Origin: Bhargavaea massiliensis
GTDB taxonomy: Bacteria > Bacillota > Bacilli > Bacillales_A > Planococcaceae
Length of the DNA: 64,000 nt
Assembly (NCBI RefSeq): GCF_018390575.1
Contig: NZ_JAHBCJ010000002.1
Coordinates: 144,811-208,810, forward strand
Reading direction: 5' to 3'
The notes under the pieces were generated by a model. It searched no databases. It was not told the DNA's origin and worked only from the letters and a program-made list of their open reading frames with translations. Position 1 is the stretch's first letter; every line of letters starts with the position of its first letter. Below are positions 25,244 to 33,941 of this stretch, piece by piece. Both the position numbers and the translations under genes were made by a program.

Positions 25244-25531
25244 GTGAAAAAGCGGGACGAAGAACAGATCCAACTGCTTCATCCGGAAGGCAAACAGGGC
25301 GCAAAGATTCTGAAGCGCCGCTATGAAGCCATCCGCAAAGCGATCCTTGATGAAGTTGCAGCATCCGAGGAAATCTCATTCATGGATCTGACCGAACGCG
25401 CTCCGAAGCGGCTTTCCCATTTTGACGGCAAGACAACGTGGTACGTCACAGCCGTCAAACTTGATCTTGAGGCGAGGGGAGAGCTGCAACGCTTCGAGCG
25501 GAACGGCAGGCAACATATCAGGCGAACATGA
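25244..25531 (+). CDS. Small conserved protein, DUF6958-like
   Basis: A 95-residue basic protein: IQLLHPEGKQGAKILKRRYEAIRKAILD at the N-terminus, then a helix-strand pattern FMDLTERAPKRLSHFDGKTTWYVTAVKLDLEARGEL that resembles a winged-helix fold. I recall similar small proteins classed as DUF6958; no function is known. The start is GTG after GGAGGG, 11 bp behind kbl, so it is co-transcribed with kbl. Confidence 0.65.
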   Translation: MKKRDEEQIQLLHPEGKQGAKILKRRYEAIRKAILDEVAASEEISFMDLTERAPKRLSHFDGKTTWYVTAVKLDLEARGELQRFERNGRQHIRRT

Positions 25532-25577
25532 AAACCGCCAGGATACCGGCATCAGCCGGTGTCCTGGCGGTTTTTCT
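25528..25577 (+). terminator. Terminator of the kbl unit
   Basis: AAAACCGCCAGGA.ACCGG pairs with CCGGTGTCCTGGCGGTTTT plus a T-run. The hairpin starts inside the stop codon of the preceding gene. Confidence 0.93.
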
Positions 25578-25586
25578 GTGTCCGGC

Positions 25587-25745
25587 TCAGATTGGCCGGT
25601 TCACTTCTTCGGCAAAGACAGTGACAATCTCTCCGTCTCCCATTTCGACATCATACTGGATGGATTCCCCGTTGTCCCGAACGTCCACGATCAGCCCGCG
25701 TCGGCCGTCCTTTAGTTCGACGGCTGTATTCTCGACAAGCAACAT
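25587..25745 (-). CDS. Small unknown protein of 52 residues
   Basis: An ATG at 25745, preceded by AGGAGG at ideal distance, opens a 52-residue frame ending at TGA (25587). It begins MLLVENTAVELKDGRRG and ends with FAEEVNRPI. It is acidic, with alternating beta-type residues (LIVDVRDNGESIQYDVEMG...IVTVF), as in a small SH3-like or sandwich domain. The ribosome site lies in the last codons of the upstream membrane protein gene, whose stop is 5 bp before this start, so the two are coupled. I do not recognise the family. Confidence 0.7.
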   Translation of the reverse strand: MLLVENTAVELKDGRRGLIVDVRDNGESIQYDVEMGDGEIVTVFAEEVNRPI

Positions 25746-25750
25746 GGCAA

Positions 25751-26416
25751 TCATCCTCCTGTATGTTTTTTATGAGCAGCCGATTCCTGCAATTTTCTGA
25801 AGTTGTGGTGCAGAAGATAATACTGGATGCCCCCGGCGTTGGCCTTTGCGGCATTTGCTTCTTTACGGAATGCATCCAGGTCCCCTTTACGGTGTGCCGT
25901 GATCGCACGAATGGCGTGTTTCATCCATGCATAGCCTTCCGGGATGCGCGAGAGGGCTTCTTCCGCCCGTTCATCCTCCCCGTTCAGGGCGTGGCCATAT
26001 GCATCATAATACGACTGCATCGGTTCGCTGCCGATCTTCTCCGCATGAGACAAAACACCGGCACCGTCCTTTTCCGTCACGGCATACAGAGCGCCGTAAA
26101 CATGGCGGATGTCCGGCTGCTTGTACCGGTTCATAATCTCTCTGAGAGATGCTCTGATCTCTTCATCGGTACCGTGCGCCACGGAGTAGGCGTATTTGTA
26201 GATCGGCTTGCGGGAATTCCGCAACAGGAACCTGTCGATCGCCCGCAAATTCTTCGATTTGTAGGACAGCACCAGCGTCGGCACGGTAGTCAGTGTCATG
26301 TACAGGGCGGCGAGCACGAGCACCGTCAGCCAAAACGGTGCCCCGAGCCAGATCAGCAGCAGAGCCGCCAACACCAGGATGGCGAGCAGCATGAGAAATT
26401 GTACGACAGCTATCAA
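25751..26416 (-). CDS. Membrane-anchored helical repeat protein of unknown function
   Basis: A 221-residue protein with two N-terminal membrane helices (about 5-25 and 30-50). A cytosolic region with TPR-like helix pairs follows: RKPIYKYAYSVAHGTDEEIRASL, ALYAVTEKDGAGVLSHAEK, YYDAYGHALNGEDERAEEALSRI, and HKAHRKGD-type turns. This layout suggests a scaffold or assembly protein, but I do not recognise the family. The start is TTG with GAGGAAGTG upstream. The promoter is an extended -10 (TGGTATAAT) on the minus strand near 26448. It is the first gene of a two-gene unit with the 52-residue protein. Confidence 0.75.
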   Translation of the reverse strand: MIAVVQFLMLLAILVLAALLLIWLGAPFWLTVLVLAALYMTLTTVPTLVLSYKSKNLRAIDRFLLRNSRKPIYKYAYSVAHGTDEEIRASLREIMNRYKQPDIRHVYGALYAVTEKDGAGVLSHAEKIGSEPMQSYYDAYGHALNGEDERAEEALSRIPEGYAWMKHAIRAITAHRKGDLDAFRKEANAAKANAGGIQYYLLHHNFRKLQESAAHKKHTGG

Positions 26417-26436
26417 AACGGCACTTCCTCTATTTT

Positions 26437-26448
26437 TTCACTATTATA
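26437..26448 (-). promoter_or_regulatory. Divergent promoter box TATAATAGTGAA (minus)
   Basis: On the minus strand TGGTATAAT is an extended -10 for the membrane protein gene. TATAATAGTGAA here is an exact inverted copy of the tdh promoter box at 26506. Confidence 0.6.
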
Positions 26449-26482
26449 CCAATGCAGATCTTTCGGGAAAAGAATTCCGATG

Positions 26483-26517
26483 TTGTACTTACAGTGAATA
26501 CAAATTATAATAGTGAA
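26483..26517 (+). promoter_or_regulatory. Sigma-A promoter of tdh
   Basis: TTGTAC (26483-26488), a 17-bp spacer and TATAAT (26506-26511). The start region AGTGAA repeats downstream as CAGTGAA near 26529, a possible operator. Confidence 0.8.
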
Positions 26518-26600
26518 CATTGAAACACAGTGAAATCAGTGGCTTGCTTGAATAGACTGTCCGTTCTAAAAATACAAATGGACGAATGGGAGTGACGGAA

Positions 26601-27551
26601 ATGAAGAAAATCATGGTGACCGGCGCGCTGGGACAGATCGGCTCGGAACTGACGGGAAAACTGAGGGGTCTGTACGGTACGGATCAGGTCCTCGCAACGG
26701 ATATACGGGTACCGGATTCTGGACCGGCGCTTGATGGGCCGTTCGAGCAACTTGACGTCACCGACGGCAAACGCATGCACGAGCTCGCCAAGTCATTCGG
26801 GGCCGACACGATTATCCACATGGCCGCACTCCTGTCCGCGACAGCAGAGAAAAATCCGCTGTTCGCCTGGAACCTGAATATGGGCGGACTCGTCAATGCG
26901 CTTGAGACCGCACGCGAACTGGACCTCCAGTTCTTTACGCCGAGCTCGATCGGCGCATTTGGCCCAAGCACGCCGAAGAAAAACACGCCGCAGGATACGA
27001 TCCAGCGTCCGTCAACGATGTATGGAGTCAACAAAGTGTCCGGAGAACTGCTCTGTGATTATTATTTCGAGAAGTTCGGAGTCGATACCCGCGGCGTCCG
27101 GTTCCCGGGCCTCATCTCGTATGTGACACCTCCGGGCGGCGGAACGACGGATTATGCCGTCGATATCTATTACAAGGCGATCGAGGAAGGCAAATATGCC
27201 TCGTTTATCGCAGAAGGCACATACATGGACATGATGTACATGCCGGATGCCCTGCAGGCCATCGTTGACCTGATGGAGGCGGACCCGTCGAAACTGATCC
27301 ACCGCAACGCGTTCAACGTGACCGCGATGAGCGTCGAGCCGTCCGATTTCGAAAAGGCGATCCGACAGCATATTCCGGAATTTCAACTCAACTACGACGT
27401 CGACCCGGTGCGCCAGGCAATCGCCGAGAGTTGGCCGGATTCGATCGATCCGTCTGCAGCCATTGCGGAATGGGGCTTCAAGGCCAAGTTCGACCTTGAA
27501 AAAATGACAGCGGATATGCTCGAAAAACTTCGGGAAAAGCTGGGGAAATAA
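26601..27551 (+). CDS. tdh: L-threonine 3-dehydrogenase, SDR (epimerase-like) type
   Basis: A 316-residue extended short-chain dehydrogenase of the epimerase-like threonine dehydrogenase type, oxidising L-threonine to 2-amino-3-oxobutyrate for Kbl. The NAD site is [12 protein letters not shown] at residues 6-17. The catalytic Tyr-Lys pair is in [13 protein letters not shown] near 140. [24 protein letters not shown] near 165 is distinctive of this subfamily and absent from zinc-type Tdh. The start is the ATG of MKKIMVTG after GGGAGTGA; another ATG 15 bp upstream is less likely. It has its own promoter. Confidence 0.9.
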   Translation: MKKIMVTGALGQIGSELTGKLRGLYGTDQVLATDIRVPDSGPALDGPFEQLDVTDGKRMHELAKSFGADTIIHMAALLSATAEKNPLFAWNLNMGGLVNALETARELDLQFFTPSSIGAFGPSTPKKNTPQDTIQRPSTMYGVNKVSGELLCDYYFEKFGVDTRGVRFPGLISYVTPPGGGTTDYAVDIYYKAIEEGKYASFIAEGTYMDMMYMPDALQAIVDLMEADPSKLIHRNAFNVTAMSVEPSDFEKAIRQHIPEFQLNYDVDPVRQAIAESWPDSIDPSAAIAEWGFKAKFDLEKMTADMLEKLREKLGK

Positions 27552-27634
27552 ACGATTTCTAAGAAAACCGGGCTGAGTGTTCAGAATCAGCTTCTGAGTT
27601 TGAAGCAAACCCTAAATGACTTGGCCTTGAGCAG

Positions 27635-27669
27635 GCGGGAGTGACGGAAAACGTCATTCCCTTTTTTGA
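27635..27669 (+). terminator. Terminator downstream of tdh
   Basis: GGGAGTGACG pairs with CGTCATTCCC around GAAAA, followed by six T residues, about 85 bp past the tdh stop. Confidence 0.88.
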
Positions 27670-27725
27670 TTGGGAGATGAATGCCCTGCCCACAATGTGT
27701 ACAGTAGGATAAAGGGGGCGTCAAG

Positions 27726-28604
27726 ATGGACATCCGGGTGAGGCCGGCAAGGGATGCAGGGAAAGCAGCAAAGTTTATTGCATCCCTGAACATCCACCGG
27801 ACAAACCATATCGGTTTTTGCGGTGTGGATGAAAAGGAGATCCGGCATGCGCTGGAGAACGGCTTTTCCGATTCAGGATTTGAACAGTCATTTTTCGTGG
27901 CGGAAAAAGAAGGGCGGAACGTTGGGGCGGTCGGCTTCGATATCGATAGCGATGAAGGGGCCGCAGAAGTGTGGGGGCCGTTTGTCAGTGAAGACCTGCC
28001 ATTCAGGGAAGTGGCCATGCCCATGTGGAGCGAGGCAGTCGCTGCCCTTGAAGGAGTCCGGACCTTCCAGTTCTTCGTGAATGAAGAAAACACGGACGTG
28101 TCGGCAATGGCCGAAACTCTCGGCGCGTTCCATACAGGGCGGCACCTGATCTTGCGGGCACAGTCAGGAGCGATAAATCTTGGCGGGCATCAGGCGATTC
28201 CGGCTGAAGAACAGCACGAAAAAGAATTCTGCACGCTTCATGCCCATGCTTTTCCGGAAACTTATTTGTCTGCCGGGGAAATCCTCGATCTCCGGGACGA
28301 CACCCACAGGCTCCTCGTCATCCCGGAAGGGGAAGAAGGCGTGAGAGGATACGTTTACACCGAGGCGGATCCGATCCACGGAGAAGGCAGCATCGAGTTT
28401 CTCGCGGTCGGGGAGGCGTACCGCCGCCAAGGACTGGCAACACAACTGCTGCAAGCCGGGCTCGGCGAATTGTTCCGCCATGAGTCCATCCGCGAAGTCC
28501 GGCTTACCGTCGGAGAGGAAAACAGAGCCGCCATGGGCCTCTACGAAGCCGCCGGATTTGAACAGCTTCATCGGATGAATGCCTACCGGCTCGAAATGGG
28601 CTGA
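27726..28604 (+). CDS. GNAT family N-acetyltransferase (tandem domain)
   Basis: A 292-residue protein with two GNAT-like halves. The C-terminal half carries the acetyl-CoA loop FLAVGEAYRRQGLATQLL near 222 and the closing motif NRAAMGLYEAAGF near 267. The N-terminal half (residues 1-140) has the fold pattern but a degraded motif A (EVWGPFVSEDLPFREVAMPMWSEA). The acceptor is unknown. It is a single gene that ends at a terminator shared with the convergent YjiH gene. Confidence 0.88.
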   Translation: MDIRVRPARDAGKAAKFIASLNIHRTNHIGFCGVDEKEIRHALENGFSDSGFEQSFFVAEKEGRNVGAVGFDIDSDEGAAEVWGPFVSEDLPFREVAMPMWSEAVAALEGVRTFQFFVNEENTDVSAMAETLGAFHTGRHLILRAQSGAINLGGHQAIPAEEQHEKEFCTLHAHAFPETYLSAGEILDLRDDTHRLLVIPEGEEGVRGYVYTEADPIHGEGSIEFLAVGEAYRRQGLATQLLQAGLGELFRHESIREVRLTVGEENRAAMGLYEAAGFEQLHRMNAYRLEMG

Positions 28605-28639
28605 CCGGAACAGGTATACCGGGTGATAAAACACAAATA

Positions 28640-28675
28640 TAAAAACCGCCGCTTCCAAAGGAAGGGCGGTTTTTA
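28640..28675. terminator. Bidirectional terminator between GNAT and YjiH genes
   Basis: AAAAACCGCC pairs with GGCGGTTTTT, with inner CTTCC/GGAAG pairing and tracts on both sides. Confidence 0.88.
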
Positions 28676-28676
28676 A

Positions 28677-30035
28677 TCAAAACAGCATATGGGCGATTAA
28701 TGACACAATCGGCAAAGCGATGATCGTCCGGAGCAGGAAAATCACAAACAGCTCGAAGAAGTTGACCGGGATCTTGGAGCCGAGAATCAGTCCGCCGACT
28801 TCCGACATATAGATCAGTTGGACGACCGAGATGACCGCAACCGTAAACAGTGTGATTTCGGATGCGACCGTGCCCGCGGCGAGAATCGACGGGAGGAACA
28901 TATCTGCAAATCCGACAATCATGAGCGGTGCCGCTTCGGAAGCTTCCGGAATCTGGAGAAGCGCAAGGTACGGCTCGAACGGTTTGCCGATGATCTGGAA
29001 GAAGTTTGTGTACTCGGCGAGAATAAGTGCGATTGTACCGAACGCCATAACGACCGGAATGACACCGATCCACATATCCAATACGTTTTTCAGTCCGTCT
29101 TTAAGCATCTTGCCGATGTCGCGGTTGGCATGTGCTTTTGTCAGGGCATTTTCCACACCATGGGTAAACGAATTGTACCCTGCCGGCACTTTTTCTGCTT
29201 CGCCTGTAAATTCACGTCCATCCACATACTCCTGTTTTTTGCGGGAAAGCGGATAAATGCGCGGCATGATGAGCGCCAGGGCGAGGCCGGTCAGCATGAC
29301 GGTACCGTAGAATGGCAGGAAGTATTTGGACAAACCGACCGTATCGATAATGACGATCGAAAACGTGATCGATACGACGGAGAACGTCGTAGCGATGATA
29401 GCCGATTCTTTTTTCGTATAGTGGCCTTCCTGGTACTGCTTATCGGTTAGAAGGACGCCGATCGTGCCGTCCCCTACCCAGGAAGCAAGTGCATCAATCG
29501 ATGAGCGGCCCGGCAGTTTAAATAGCGGGCGCATGATCTTGACCATCATTGTTCCGAAAAACTCCAGAAGCCCGAAGTTCATGAGAAGCGGAAGCAGCAA
29601 CCCCGCAAATACGAAAATCGTGAAGAGGAACGTGACGAGTCCTTCTGCCGGGTCCAGGAGAAGACCTCCGGTGTTCTCGCTCCAGATAGCCTCCGGTCCG
29701 AGCCGGAAGGCGGTCATGATTGCGAAGACGGCCCCGATCACCCTGACCACTGTCCAGAATAGCGAGACGCTGAACAGGTTATACCAGAATCCCCGTTTTT
29801 CGGGTTCCTTTTTCGGTCCGAATAGCATGATGACCGAGCCGAGGGCCGCAATGACGAGAATGGCGACCGCCACCCACATGATGATCGGCGTGACGATCCC
29901 AGCAAGCCAATTGGCGAGAATGGCGATCGACACAATCCAATCTCCTTCATATTTAACCGGGATCATGAACAGGAAGACCCCAATGATCGACGGGATCAGG
30001 AACCAGATCCATGTCGATGCACTTGTCTTTTGCAT
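28677..30035 (-). CDS. YjiH family membrane protein (nucleoside-recognition/Gate domain)
   Basis: A 452-residue membrane protein of the YjiH family with about eleven helices and two Gate-type segments. One is NFGLLEFFGTMMVKIMRPLFKLPGRSSIDALASWVGDGTIGVLL near 175; the other is PLMIVGFADMFLPSILAAG near 380. Gate proteins include concentrative nucleoside transporters and spore maturation proteins, but the YjiH substrate is unknown. The ATG (MQKTSAS) follows GGGGGA. A sigma-A-like promoter with a palindrome inside the spacer lies upstream. Confidence 0.85.
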   Translation of the reverse strand: MQKTSASTWIWFLIPSIIGVFLFMIPVKYEGDWIVSIAILANWLAGIVTPIIMWVAVAILVIAALGSVIMLFGPKKEPEKRGFWYNLFSVSLFWTVVRVIGAVFAIMTAFRLGPEAIWSENTGGLLLDPAEGLVTFLFTIFVFAGLLLPLLMNFGLLEFFGTMMVKIMRPLFKLPGRSSIDALASWVGDGTIGVLLTDKQYQEGHYTKKESAIIATTFSVVSITFSIVIIDTVGLSKYFLPFYGTVMLTGLALALIMPRIYPLSRKKQEYVDGREFTGEAEKVPAGYNSFTHGVENALTKAHANRDIGKMLKDGLKNVLDMWIGVIPVVMAFGTIALILAEYTNFFQIIGKPFEPYLALLQIPEASEAAPLMIVGFADMFLPSILAAGTVASEITLFTVAVISVVQLIYMSEVGGLILGSKIPVNFFELFVIFLLRTIIALPIVSLIAHMLF

Positions 30036-30087
30036 TTTTATTATCCCCCAATATTATTTTTACCGGTTTTGACAGTCACTTTTTTAC

Positions 30088-30116
30088 ATAATAATTCACC
30101 TCGGTGAATAAGTAAA
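30088..30116 (-). promoter_or_regulatory. YjiH promoter with palindromic operator in its spacer
   Basis: On the minus strand TTTACT (30116-30111) and TATTAT (30093-30088) are 17 bp apart. The spacer contains the perfect palindrome ATTCACC-GA-GGTGAAT (30094-30109). Confidence 0.6.
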
Positions 30117-30156
30117 TCCCCTTGCAAATGAAAGTGAATTCAGCCAATTCCGGCAC

Positions 30157-30191
30157 AAAAAATACCCCTCCCAACAATAGCAGGGAGGGGG
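30157..30191 (-). terminator. Terminator of the yojF-bshB2 operon
   Basis: On the minus strand CCCCTCCC pairs with GGGAGGGG over a 10-nt loop, followed by TATTTTTT. Confidence 0.88.
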
Positions 30192-30198
30192 TGTACCG

Positions 30199-30900
30199 TC
30201 AAAAGAATTTTTCAAAATCCTCATGCCAGCGATAATAATAAAAACGTTCTTTCGCAAAGCGCTCGAGCGCTTCGGCTTTGCCGGCTGCAAGGGCCGGCTC
30301 GAGGTCCCGCATCATCCAGGCGGTCTGGGAGGAATGGGCCTTCAATGTATTGATTTTCCTGTCCAGCATATCCGATACATCATGCTCCACGTCTGGCATG
30401 CCGAGACCTTCTTCCGTATCGTTCGAAAAAGCGACAAGGTACATCTTCGGCCGCTTTTCATCCGGCAGCCTGCGCACTGCCCGGACAACCGCGCGGGCAG
30501 TTGCTTCATGGTCCGGATGAACCGAGTATCCCGGATAAAACGAGATGATCAGCGATGGATCCAGTTCGCCGATGAGGTCGCTGATCAGTTGGACCATTTT
30601 TTCATCGTCCTCGAATTCAACGGTTTTGTCGCGGAAGCCCATCATGCGTAGATCTTTGATGCCGATGGCGTTCGCGGCAGCCTGAAGTTCCTTCTTGCGG
30701 ATTTCGGGAAGTGTTTCCCTCGTGGCAAACGGCGGAATGCCAAGGTTGCGTCCCATTTCGCCGAGTGTCAGGCAGGCATAAGTGACCGGCACGCCCAGGT
30801 CCACATATTTGGAGAGCGTCCCTGATGTGCCGAAGGCCTCGTCATCCGGATGAGGGAAGACGACGAGGACACTGCGTTCTTTTTCAATCGTAACAGCCAT
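30199..30900 (-). CDS. bshB2: Bacillithiol biosynthesis deacetylase BshB2
   Basis: A 233-residue zinc-dependent deacetylase of the LmbE/PIG-L fold. It removes acetate from GlcNAc-malate in bacillithiol synthesis. The metal motif FPHPDDEAFG is at residue 15, and VHPDHEATA near 127 supplies the third ligand. LGEMGRNLGIPPFATRETLPEIRKKEL near 48 is the BshB2 (YojG) variant rather than BshB1. It is preceded by yojF after 13 bp, the same pair as in B. subtilis. The ATG follows AGGAGGG. Confidence 0.93.
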   Translation of the reverse strand: MAVTIEKERSVLVVFPHPDDEAFGTSGTLSKYVDLGVPVTYACLTLGEMGRNLGIPPFATRETLPEIRKKELQAAANAIGIKDLRMMGFRDKTVEFEDDEKMVQLISDLIGELDPSLIISFYPGYSVHPDHEATARAVVRAVRRLPDEKRPKMYLVAFSNDTEEGLGMPDVEHDVSDMLDRKINTLKAHSSQTAWMMRDLEPALAAGKAEALERFAKERFYYYRWHEDFEKFF

Positions 30901-30913
30901 ATCGTTTCCCTCC

Positions 30914-31264
30914 TTAGTATGCGAACGGCGTCTCGCTCAGTTGGAGCGCAACGGCGAGTTTGCCCTCGCCGTCGAGGCCGGCCAAGAGCAGGCGTCCGTG
31001 TTCATCAAGTTCATAGTGGGTGATGCCTTGTGCATACACCCAGCCGTAAGGCAGTTTCAGCCCGACGCGGTGCGGGGCTTCGCCGGCGACCTTGCCCAGT
31101 TCAAAACGGATCTGGGCATTTCGGATGAAGGCGCCGGCGTTGAAGAATCCTTCGTTGAAATGGGCCGCATACGAACCGTTCGTCGTCTCCAAGTGGATGT
31201 AGAGCTCCTTGCCGGCGAACGAATCGATGAGGCGCTGAAGTTGTTCGGGGTTCACTTTTTCCAT
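30914..31264 (-). CDS. yojF: YojF family protein (DUF1806)
   Basis: A 116-residue protein of the YojF/DUF1806 family, always found next to bshB2 but without a known activity. It has a beta-rich pattern with HLETTNGSYAAHFNEGFFNAGAFIRNAQI near 26 and the conserved VGLKLPYGWVYAQGITHYELDE near 67. It is the first gene of the two-gene operon; the ATG follows GGAGGAGG. Confidence 0.9.
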   Translation of the reverse strand: MEKVNPEQLQRLIDSFAGKELYIHLETTNGSYAAHFNEGFFNAGAFIRNAQIRFELGKVAGEAPHRVGLKLPYGWVYAQGITHYELDEHGRLLLAGLDGEGKLAVALQLSETPFAY

Positions 31265-31381
31265 GTTTCAGGCCTCCTCCAGTTACCTATATCGTATTCA
31301 GTATAAAGAACATCAGCCGGGAATGCGAAAGGGGTGCTCCCGAGGAAGGCATCGTTTGGGATGCGCACTGTTTTGTCCATT

Positions 31382-31408
31382 AAAAAACGGCCGGGTTTCC
31401 CGGCCGTC
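31382..31408 (-). terminator. Terminator of pdxK
   Basis: On the minus strand ACGGCCGGG pairs with CCCGGCCGT around AAA, followed by TTTTT. Confidence 0.92.
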
Positions 31409-31417
31409 TGGCTGATA

Positions 31418-32251
31418 TCAGATTTCAGTCACGGTGACGTCTGCCGGACCGTGCTCGTTTTTCGCGCCGTGGAGGACCGGACCGACGTACTGATTGAGTT
31501 TCCAGCCGTGGGCAATCGCTGCCGCGACGAATTTTTTAGCTTCGATGACGGCTTCTTCTACGCCGAGACCGTTCGCGAGGTTCGCGGTGATGGCAGCGGC
31601 AAACGTGCAGCCTGCACCGTGTGTGTAGAGCGTGTCCTGCTTTTCGGATTCAAGAAGCAGAAACTTGGATCCGTCATAGAAGAGGTCGGCCGCTTTGTTA
31701 TGCTGGAGCTGCTTGCCGCCTTTGATGACAACGTTTTTCGCACCCAGCTCGTGGATTTTACCCGCGGCTTTTTTCATATCGTCGATGGTTGTCAGTTTGC
31801 CGAGACCGGATAGCTGTCCTGCTTCGAACAGGTTCGGCGTAACGACTTCTGCAAGCGGAAGAAGATATTCGATCATGGCATCGACCGTGCCCGGGTTCAG
31901 GACTTCATCTTCACCCTTACATACCATGACCGGATCGATGACCACATGATTGGTGCCGGTTTCCCGGATTCCCTCACCGGCTGTGCGTATAACATCTTCT
32001 GTGCTCAGCATGCCGGTCTTTACCGCATCGATCCCGACGGACAGCGCCGTCTTCAGCTGCGCTTTCAGAACGTCAATCGGGAGAGTATAGACGCCGTGGC
32101 TCCAGTTGTTGTCCGGATCCATCGTTGCAACGACGGTCAGCGCAGTCATGCCGTATGTTCCGTGTTCCTGGAAAGTTTTAAGGTCGGCCTGAATGCCGGC
32201 GCCGCCCGACGTATCGGATCCTGCGATTGTGAGTGTCTTATTGAGTGTCAT
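31418..32251 (-). CDS. pdxK: Pyridoxine/pyridoxal/pyridoxamine kinase
   Basis: A 277-residue ribokinase-fold kinase that phosphorylates B6 vitamers to make pyridoxal phosphate. It is of the ThiD-like PdxK type (B. subtilis YwdB). TIAGSDTSGGAGIQADLKTF near residue 8 binds substrate. The C-terminal HGAGCTFAAAITANLA near 210 supplies the anion hole; its Cys matches the lid cysteine reported for this PdxK type. ThiD proper is the closest alternative, but ywd gene order supports PdxK. An ATG with AAGGAGC upstream; TACAAT (minus, near 32297) is a likely -10. Confidence 0.87.
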   Translation of the reverse strand: MTLNKTLTIAGSDTSGGAGIQADLKTFQEHGTYGMTALTVVATMDPDNNWSHGVYTLPIDVLKAQLKTALSVGIDAVKTGMLSTEDVIRTAGEGIRETGTNHVVIDPVMVCKGEDEVLNPGTVDAMIEYLLPLAEVVTPNLFEAGQLSGLGKLTTIDDMKKAAGKIHELGAKNVVIKGGKQLQHNKAADLFYDGSKFLLLESEKQDTLYTHGAGCTFAAAITANLANGLGVEEAVIEAKKFVAAAIAHGWKLNQYVGPVLHGAKNEHGPADVTVTEI

Positions 32252-32454
32252 GTGTCAGGGCTCCTTTTGGGATAATTCGTTTAATGTCCTCATTGTAACA
32301 AATAAAAACGTCTTTTTACGAAAAATTGCATTTCACGACAGAGAAATGTACCCGGAAGGCCTCAGGTTGCGCAGTGCGTGCGTGAACCGTTGGACATCGG
32401 GTATTGTAGAAGAATGAAAGATTTACCCGATTGGCGGGAGAGGGGAGTGCAGAC

Positions 32455-33171
32455 ATGGCAGGACGCAAAGATCAGGGCCGGGCAGAAGAAGAAAGCGCGG
32501 TGACGGTGGATGAGACTTGGGAAGCACCGGCCGGAATGCGCGGCAAAATAAGGCGGGGCCGGGCGCTAAAGGGGTTCCTTTGGATTGCGGTTCCTCAACT
32601 CCTGCTCGCGGTGGTCCTCCCTGTGGTTGCGTTGCGGATGCTGACAGGGGGCAGCACGTTCACCGAACAAAAGGGAGCTGTCGTCCAAAGTGTTCAGGAG
32701 CTGAGCGAGCTGGCGACCGCGGAAGCTTTTACAAAAGTGATTGTCGAACGCACGGACAATGAATTGTTCGGCCAGAGCATCGGTCTCGATATTCCGGGGA
32801 CAAAGCGCCATCTACTCGTGGTCATTCCTGGGTCTGTCAAGGCGGGAATTGATTTTGAAAAGGTCACGGAGGACGACATGATTTTTGATGAAGAAGCCAA
32901 GACGGTTACCCTGACCGTACCGGAACCCGCGTTTCTTGGTGAGCCGGAAATCCGTTTTGATGAGGTGGAAGTGTATTCGCAGGAAGGGCTGTTCCGAGAC
33001 CGGCCTGACATCCGTGAAGGGTATGAGCTTGCCGAAGATGCCCAGAAGATGATCATCGAAGAAGCGACCGAACAAGGCGTCCTTGCGACGGCAAAGAAAA
33101 ATGCGGAAAAGACCCTGAAGGAGATGTTTTCGTTCTCGGGCTATGATGTTCAGGTCAAGTTCAAGGAGTGA
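32455..33171 (+). CDS. DUF4230 family membrane-anchored protein
   Basis: A 238-residue protein. A charged N-terminal 45 residues is followed by one membrane helix (about 46-66, FLWIAVPQLLLAVVLPVVALRM). The remainder is a soluble DUF4230 domain (SVQELSELATAEAFTKVIVERTDN ... GSVKAGIDFEKVTEDDM ... VTLTVPEPAFLGEPEI). The domain is widespread and of unknown function. The start is ATG (MAGRKDQ) after GAGGGGAG; a TTG 24 bp upstream is weaker. ung starts 6 bp downstream, so they share a transcript. Confidence 0.83.
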   Translation: MAGRKDQGRAEEESAVTVDETWEAPAGMRGKIRRGRALKGFLWIAVPQLLLAVVLPVVALRMLTGGSTFTEQKGAVVQSVQELSELATAEAFTKVIVERTDNELFGQSIGLDIPGTKRHLLVVIPGSVKAGIDFEKVTEDDMIFDEEAKTVTLTVPEPAFLGEPEIRFDEVEVYSQEGLFRDRPDIREGYELAEDAQKMIIEEATEQGVLATAKKNAEKTLKEMFSFSGYDVQVKFKE

Positions 33172-33177
33172 TGCGGT

Positions 33178-33861
33178 ATGGCAAAGGAGATTCTGGACAA
33201 CAGCTGGCAGGATGTGATCGGCAACGAGTTTTCCAAGTCTTATTATTTGGAGCTGCGCGAGTTCCTTAAAAAGGAATATGCCGAACGCGAAATTTATCCT
33301 CCGATGAACGACATCTGGACTGCATTCGAACTGACGCCGTATGAATCGGTCAGGGTGGTCATCTTGGGCCAGGATCCGTACCACGGGCCGGGACAGGCGC
33401 ACGGGCTCAGCTTCTCTGTAAAAAAGGGCATCCGGAAACCGCCGAGCCTTCGGAACGTGTTTAAAGAACTGCGTGAGGACATCGGCTGCGGCGTTCCCGG
33501 TGACGGAACACTCACCGGTTGGGCGGAGCAGGGCGTCATGCTGCTGAACACCGTGCTGACGGTTCGCTCCGGGGAAGCGCATTCCCACCGGGGAAAAGGA
33601 TGGGAAACACTCACCGATGAAGTCATCCGGAAGCTATCGGAACGTGAGGCGCCGATTGTATTCATCCTTTGGGGACGTCCCGCGCAGGAAAAGAAAAAAC
33701 TGATCGATACGGAGCGGCATGCAGTGATCGAATCCCCCCATCCGAGCCCGCTCAGCGCAAATCGCGGATTTTTCGGAAGCCGGCCGTTCAGCCGCGCAAA
33801 TGCTTTTCTGAGGGAATGGGGCGAACTGGAGATTGATTGGTGCCGGACGGATGCCCGGTGA
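33178..33861 (+). CDS. ung: Uracil-DNA glycosylase
   Basis: A 227-residue family 1 enzyme that removes uracil from DNA to begin base excision repair. The water-activating motif [18 protein letters not shown] is near residue 63, with the catalytic Asp. The uracil-recognising Asn lies in MLLNTVLTV near 121. The DNA-intercalating loop [18 protein letters not shown] is near 188. An ATG follows the DUF4230 gene by 6 bp. Confidence 0.97.
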   Translation: MAKEILDNSWQDVIGNEFSKSYYLELREFLKKEYAEREIYPPMNDIWTAFELTPYESVRVVILGQDPYHGPGQAHGLSFSVKKGIRKPPSLRNVFKELREDIGCGVPGDGTLTGWAEQGVMLLNTVLTVRSGEAHSHRGKGWETLTDEVIRKLSEREAPIVFILWGRPAQEKKKLIDTERHAVIESPHPSPLSANRGFFGSRPFSRANAFLREWGELEIDWCRTDAR

Positions 33862-33941
33862 ATTGTCACGGGATTGTACGGTTCCGCAGCCGGATTCCAA
33901 CTGCGGATATGGTACACTTTTAACGGAATGGAGGGGATCGG

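Noticed and set aside
24219-25379. 386-residue open frame antisense to kbl
   Set aside because: The composition mirrors kbl codons, there is no start signal, and kbl has all family motifs.
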